Assembly (NCBI GenBank): GCA_023447015.1
Contig: JAEXPG010000509.1
Coordinates: 1-6,436, forward strand
From: Verrucomicrobiota bacterium
GTDB lineage: Bacteria; Verrucomicrobiota; Verrucomicrobiia; Opitutales; Opitutaceae
Length of the DNA: 6,436 nt
Direction of reading: 5' to 3'
The notes under the pieces are model-generated. The model was not told the origin of the DNA and searched no databases. It saw only the letters and a program-made list of their open reading frames with translations. Below, one piece after another: positions 5,001 through 6,436 of the stretch. A program made the position numbers and the translations under genes. Each line of letters begins with the position of its first letter. The first letter of the stretch is position 1.

Positions 5001-6436
5001 CCACGCCCGCTTCGCCGGCGAGGGTGCTCACCGTGCCACCGGCGATCTTGCGGATCGTGTGGTTGAGCGTGTCGGCGACATAGACAATCGCGCCGTCGCT
5101 CGTCGCAAGGATGCCCTCGGGCTGGTTGAAGCGCGCGCTCGTCGCCGCACCGTCGGTCGTGCCGGTCGCACCGGCGGCACCCGCGAGTGTCGTCACAGCG
5201 CCGGAGGCCGTGATCTTGCGGATCGTCGAATTGAGGGTGTCGGCCACATAGGCAGTGCCGTTCGCATCAGTCGCAATGGCGCGCGGCGCGCGGAAACGCG
5301 CGGCCGTGCCCGTGCCGTTCGCCGAGCCCGGAGCAGTGCCGACGAAGTTCGTGACCACGCCGCCGGCCGCGATCTTGCGCACCGCGTTGTTGCGCGCATC
5401 GGCCACAAAAAGAGTGCCGTCGGCCGCGATCGTGAGCGCCGCCGGGAAGTCGAACCGCGCAGCACCGCCGGTGCCGGTCGCGCTGCCCGAGGTCTCGAGC
5501 AGACCGGCATAGGTGGAGACGGCGCTGGTGCCCACTTCGATCTTGCGGACCGCATGGTTGCCAGTGTCCGCGACATAGAGGTTGCCCGCCCCATCGACGA
5601 CGACGGCGCGGGGTTGGAAAAACTGCGCGGCAAGCCCGGTGGCATTGGTCGCGCCGGGAACCTCCGCCATTCCGGCGACCGTGGTCACCGCGCCAGCCGG
5701 AGTGATCTTGCGGATCGTGTGGTTGCGCCCATCCACGACATAGAGGTTTCCGGCCGCATCGCGGGCGAGTCCGGCCGGTTCGAAGAACCGCGCCGCCGTC
5801 CCCTGCCCGTCGGCCTTGCCCGAGCGCAACGGATCACCGGCGAAGACCGTCACCGGTCCGGAGCCGACGATACGCCGCACCGCGTTGTTACCGCGGTCCG
5901 AAAAGTACACCGTCTGGCCGTCGGCAGAAACGGCGATGCCCGACGGCGCGTTCACCACTGGGCTCGCCGCGGACAGATCGAACGTCGAGACGACGCCGGC
6001 CGCGGTGATCTTGCGGATCGCGTTGTTGGCCGAGTCGGCGACAAGGACATTTCCCGCGTCGTCGACTGCCAGCTGCAGCGGCGTCGCGAAGCGCGCCGCG
6101 GTGCCCGGCCCATCAGCCGCGCCCCAGGCGCCCGGCAGGCCCGCAAACGTCGTGACGACGCCCGCCGCGGTGACCTTGCGGATGGTGCCGTTGCCGGTGT
6201 CCGCCACGTAGAGGTTGCCGTTCTTGTCGAGCGCAACACCAGCCGGTCCGTTGAAGAGTGCGGCGGCACCGGTGCCGTCGACCGACCCCGTGCTCACCGC
6301 GCCGGCGACCGCGGAGAGGTCCGCGCGGACTTCGGTGGTCTGGGCGAGAGTGGACGCGCCGGTTGCCGTCAGAGCAAGCAACCCGCCGATTGCCTGCTGT
6401 AGCCGGGGGCGGTGCCCCCGGCGGGCGGCGGGCGCC
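2059..6436 (-). CDS. Large secreted NHL beta-propeller / Ig-like protein, 5' end beyond the window
   Basis: The frame ends at TAA 2061-2059 and stays open to the right edge of the window. The first possible start inside is TTG at 6381-6379, which gives 1440 residues and which I use for numbering. That start would cut the signal peptide in half. The 18 codons upstream read on as RRGHRPRLQQAIGG, giving a basic n-region joined to the hydrophobic LLALTATGA, so the true start probably lies outside. Domains: NHL repeats 1-12 (about 35-672), Ig-like domain (673-769), linker (770-808), NHL repeats 13-18 (809-1125), two Ig-like domains (1126-1213 and 1214-1316) and a C-terminal module (1317-1440). The typical repeat is about 55 residues: DGxGxAARFxxPxGLAVD, then GNLYVADTGNxTIRKIT, then AGVVTTLAG. 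NHL propellers usually bind proteins, glycans or nucleic acids; some are enzymes. Nothing here shows a catalytic site, so a binding or structural role at the cell surface is my best guess. Cysteine is scarce: five in 1440 residues. Confidence 0.95.
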   Translation of the reverse strand, partial: APAARRGHRPRLQQAIGGLLALTATGASTLAQTTEVRADLSAVAGAVSTGSVDGTGAAALFNGPAGVALDKNGNLYVADTGNGTIRKVTAAGVVTTFAGLPGAWGAADGPGTAARFATPLQLAVDDAGNVLVADSANNAIRKITAAGVVSTFDLSAASPVVNAPSGIAVSADGQTVYFSDRGNNAVRRIVGSGPVTVFAGDPLRSGKADGQGTAARFFEPAGLARDAAGNLYVVDGRNHTIRKITPAGAVTTVAGMAEVPGATNATGLAAQFFQPRAVVVDGAGNLYVADTGNHAVRKIEVGTSAVSTYAGLLETSGSATGTGGAARFDFPAALTIAADGTLFVADARNNAVRKIAAGGVVTNFVGTAPGSANGTGTAARFRAPRAIATDANGTAYVADTLNSTIRKITASGAVTTLAGAAGATGTTDGAATSARFNQPEGILATSDGAIVYVADTLNHTIRKIAGGTVSTLAGEAGVAGANDGTGMAAHFRHPQGLAFDREGNLIVADTFNNLIRRVTPAGVVTTVVGSSTIWGFGGTDGSGVRVQFEHPTAVAVNDAGEIFVADGGNATIRKVSTGGVVSTVFGAKGNFGTTDGTGDAVRLRRPTALTFDLAGNLLVADPDAETVRLITPAGVSFTVAGVGDSAGAKAGAGPVARLAAPHGVAVALDGSILIADTGNHVIRRGVVTWGTPPTISQQPNWLSGPPKAFQLKATSVSGPVRFRWQIRPQWGEWSDLANDGTFAGVDTDTLSFPGGTSALNESEVRCVLDNGFSTLVYSNAVRPFFAGDNTVRVTGGPRDQELVVAVEPLAGARNTTGTWGRSWGTTDGAATEAKFSGPRAAVIDATGTTYVVDTAGGTIRKVLADGTTTTLAGNADTKNSGGWGNVDGTGTVARFSGPQAIALASDGSLIVADTENNILRRVTPAGVVTTLADGAGTPYRFHRPQGVAVDTLGTIYVSDTDDYTVRAISPAGVVSLLAGSSLVSGSQDGTGTVARFGSPGSMAVDASGMLYVVDRSNNVIRKITAGGVVTTFAGSASASGTDDGVGAGARFNSPAGIAVDSRGMIYVADAGNNSIRLVTPAARVMTVAGMKPSAVFDGAGDTDGSDGGSAQFRTPWGVACDNRGNLVVCDTGNSRVRRVTTRLPAIGETVSFGVGTVGNPGGFQWQAQVPGSSTWTNLTAGGAYTSSSWGDGGSLGVVLAASHDGYRFRCHVTRAYDNVQIDTNAAVVAVGIAPTITTHPAAKTATAGQIVTFTVAAKGTPAVFAYRWQRKPAGASTTWANLADGGVYRGTGTATLTLTTVGGAMNGDQFRCVVDNYVAGGATSSAATLTASGEAYTDFASWRAGNGVTGGANDVQPGSGVTNLARYAFGLAANGVVANPVSVTTTTGAGNRYLQVGFRRKTVASDVHYVIQASADLVTWTTLKTLEPGSPVDVLEQDTVAVGSVPRRFLRVKIEPKP
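2062..2433 (-). other. C-terminal module seen in secreted Verrucomicrobia proteins
   Basis: Residues 1317-1440 contain YTDFASWRAGNG, then GVTNLARYAFGLAANG, then LQVGFRRK, then DVHYVIQASADLVTW, ending FLRVKIEPKP. This order of motifs recurs at the C-terminus of Opitutaceae-type exported proteins as I remember them; its role is not known to me. There is no LPXTG, no PEP-CTERM motif and no terminal hydrophobic helix with a basic tail, so classical anchoring is not supported. It might be a secretion or surface-attachment signal, which is inference. Confidence 0.55.
2434..3006 (-). other. Two tandem Ig-like domains
   Basis: Residues 1126-1213 have Trp1147 (FQWQ) and Cys1192 (YRFRCHV). Residues 1214-1316 open with APTITTHP and have Trp1250 (YRWQ) and Cys1294 (DQFRCVVDN). 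The second of these is the more typical: it has WANLADGGVYRG, then TLTLTTV, then the Cys strand, as in many Verrucomicrobia and Planctomycetes surface proteins. Both lack the first canonical cysteine. They link the third propeller to the C-terminal module. Confidence 0.7.
3007..3957 (-). repeat. Six tandem NHL repeats (third predicted propeller)
   Basis: Repeats begin near residues 809, 869, 920, 970, 1025 and 1085. Repeat 14 ends short (TTLADGAGT) and repeat 15 starts at PYRFHRPQG without an Asp-Gly turn. Repeats 13 and 17 carry longer loops (NADTKNSGGWGNV and MKPSAVFDGAGDT). Repeat 18 ends at SRVRRVTTRL and lacks the last outer strand. A matching orphan strand, VEPLAGA, lies ahead of repeat 13 at about residues 788-794. 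Repeat 18 also carries Cys1102 and Cys1111, the only cysteines in any propeller of this protein. Confidence 0.85.
4075..4365 (-). other. Ig-like domain between the propeller arrays
   Basis: Residues 673-769 open with PPTISQQP, a common lead-in of bacterial Ig-like domains, and contain the core Trp706 (FRWQ) and Cys748 (EVRCVL), 42 residues apart as expected for such a fold. The usual first cysteine is missing, so there is no core disulfide. It splits the twelve-repeat array from the six-repeat array and probably acts as a spacer. Confidence 0.65.
4366..6279 (-). repeat. Twelve tandem NHL repeats (two predicted six-bladed propellers)
   Basis: Counting each unit from its Asp-Gly turn, repeats start near residues 35, 90, 144, 191, 246, 302, 355, 410, 465, 522, 577 and 632. 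Most are 53-57 residues. Repeat 3 is short (about 47) and lacks the DGxGxAARF lead-in. Repeat 12 ends early at VIRRGVVTWG without the usual VTTLAG strand. Repeats 7 and 8 share VADTLNxTIRKI and are close at the DNA level too (5044-5082 against 5210-5248, 6 differences in 39 bases by eye), suggesting a fairly recent duplication. NHL propellers normally have six blades, so twelve units suggest two consecutive propellers. Confidence 0.85.
6343..6436 (-). other. Signal peptide region of the NHL protein (partial)
   Basis: Reading in frame from the window edge gives an Arg-rich segment (RRGHRPR), a hydrophobic core (AIGGLLALTATGA) and Thr-Leu-Ala before Gln14. This matches a Sec signal peptide cut near residue 13 of the TTG-based numbering. 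No ATG or GTG occurs in frame between 6436 and 6382, and no good ribosome binding site precedes the TTG at 6381. I infer that translation begins to the right of this window. Confidence 0.6.
6402..6422. repeat. Perfect 9-bp inverted repeat (REP-like GC hairpin)
   Basis: GCCGGGGGC at 6402-6410 pairs perfectly with GCCCCCGGC at 6414-6422 around a three-base loop (GGT on the plus strand, ACC on the minus). It is a very stable stem. It lies within the open frame of the NHL gene, 21 bases ahead of the TTG at 6381. It has no T-run on either side, so it does not look like an intrinsic terminator. It could be a dispersed palindromic repeat or a structure affecting early translation. Confidence 0.6.

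Noticed and set aside
3893..5083. A 396-codon plus-strand frame rich in Pro, Ser, Ala and Thr
   Set aside because: Its periodic TPPA/RRI/SATRL pattern mirrors the NHL repeat period on the other strand, so it is a shadow and not a cell-wall-like protein.
3007..6279. Regular repeats about 165 bases apart, considered as a CRISPR or satellite-type array
   Set aside because: The period matches the 55-residue NHL blade, the frame is kept throughout, and the units are diverged rather than identical with unique spacers.
4306..6402. A 698-codon plus-strand open frame opposite the NHL repeats
   Set aside because: It shows Arg/His/Asp-rich repeats (such as DLADRVV) that are simply the reverse reading of the NHL repeats. 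The NHL frame is clearly the real one.

Overview
The window is GC-rich and carries two genes, both on the minus strand. They cover about 96% of it. It reads as chromosomal DNA of a Verrucomicrobiota bacterium, most likely of the Opitutaceae type. The reasons are the high GC content, a secreted NHL-propeller protein with Ig-like domains, and a C-terminal module (FASWRAG, then NLARYAFGL, then YVIQASADLVTW) that I know from secreted Verrucomicrobia proteins. This placement comes from recalled family patterns, not from a search.

Layout in the direction of transcription (right to left). From the right edge to 2059 lies a very large secreted protein whose 5' end runs off the window. It has a signal peptide, twelve NHL repeats, an Ig-like domain, six more NHL repeats, two further Ig-like domains, and the C-terminal module. 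Twelve plus six repeats fit three six-bladed beta-propellers. After a 59-base gap (2000-2058) comes a 608-residue exported protein (1999-173). It looks like a carbohydrate-active or glycoside-hydrolase-like enzyme: rich in Trp and Tyr, with acidic clusters in a probable alpha/beta barrel and a C-terminal beta-sandwich. I cannot place it in a named family. The remaining 172 bases (1-172) are non-coding as far as I can see and hold several short inverted repeats and a run of eleven Cs.

The two proteins are both predicted to be exported, and the genes are co-directional and close, so they could be co-transcribed. A functional link, such as a propeller scaffold or binding protein with an enzyme, is inference only. 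A perfect 9-bp-stem GC hairpin at 6402-6422 lies in or just before the signal-peptide coding region of the large gene and resembles a REP-type palindrome.

I found no RNA gene, insertion sequence, CRISPR array, phage gene or defence system. Very long plus-strand open frames exist opposite both genes, but they look like GC-driven shadows. Nothing here amounts to a clear undescribed system. The points most worth a second look are the 12+6 propeller design with its apparent strand-closure pattern, and the unassigned secreted enzyme.
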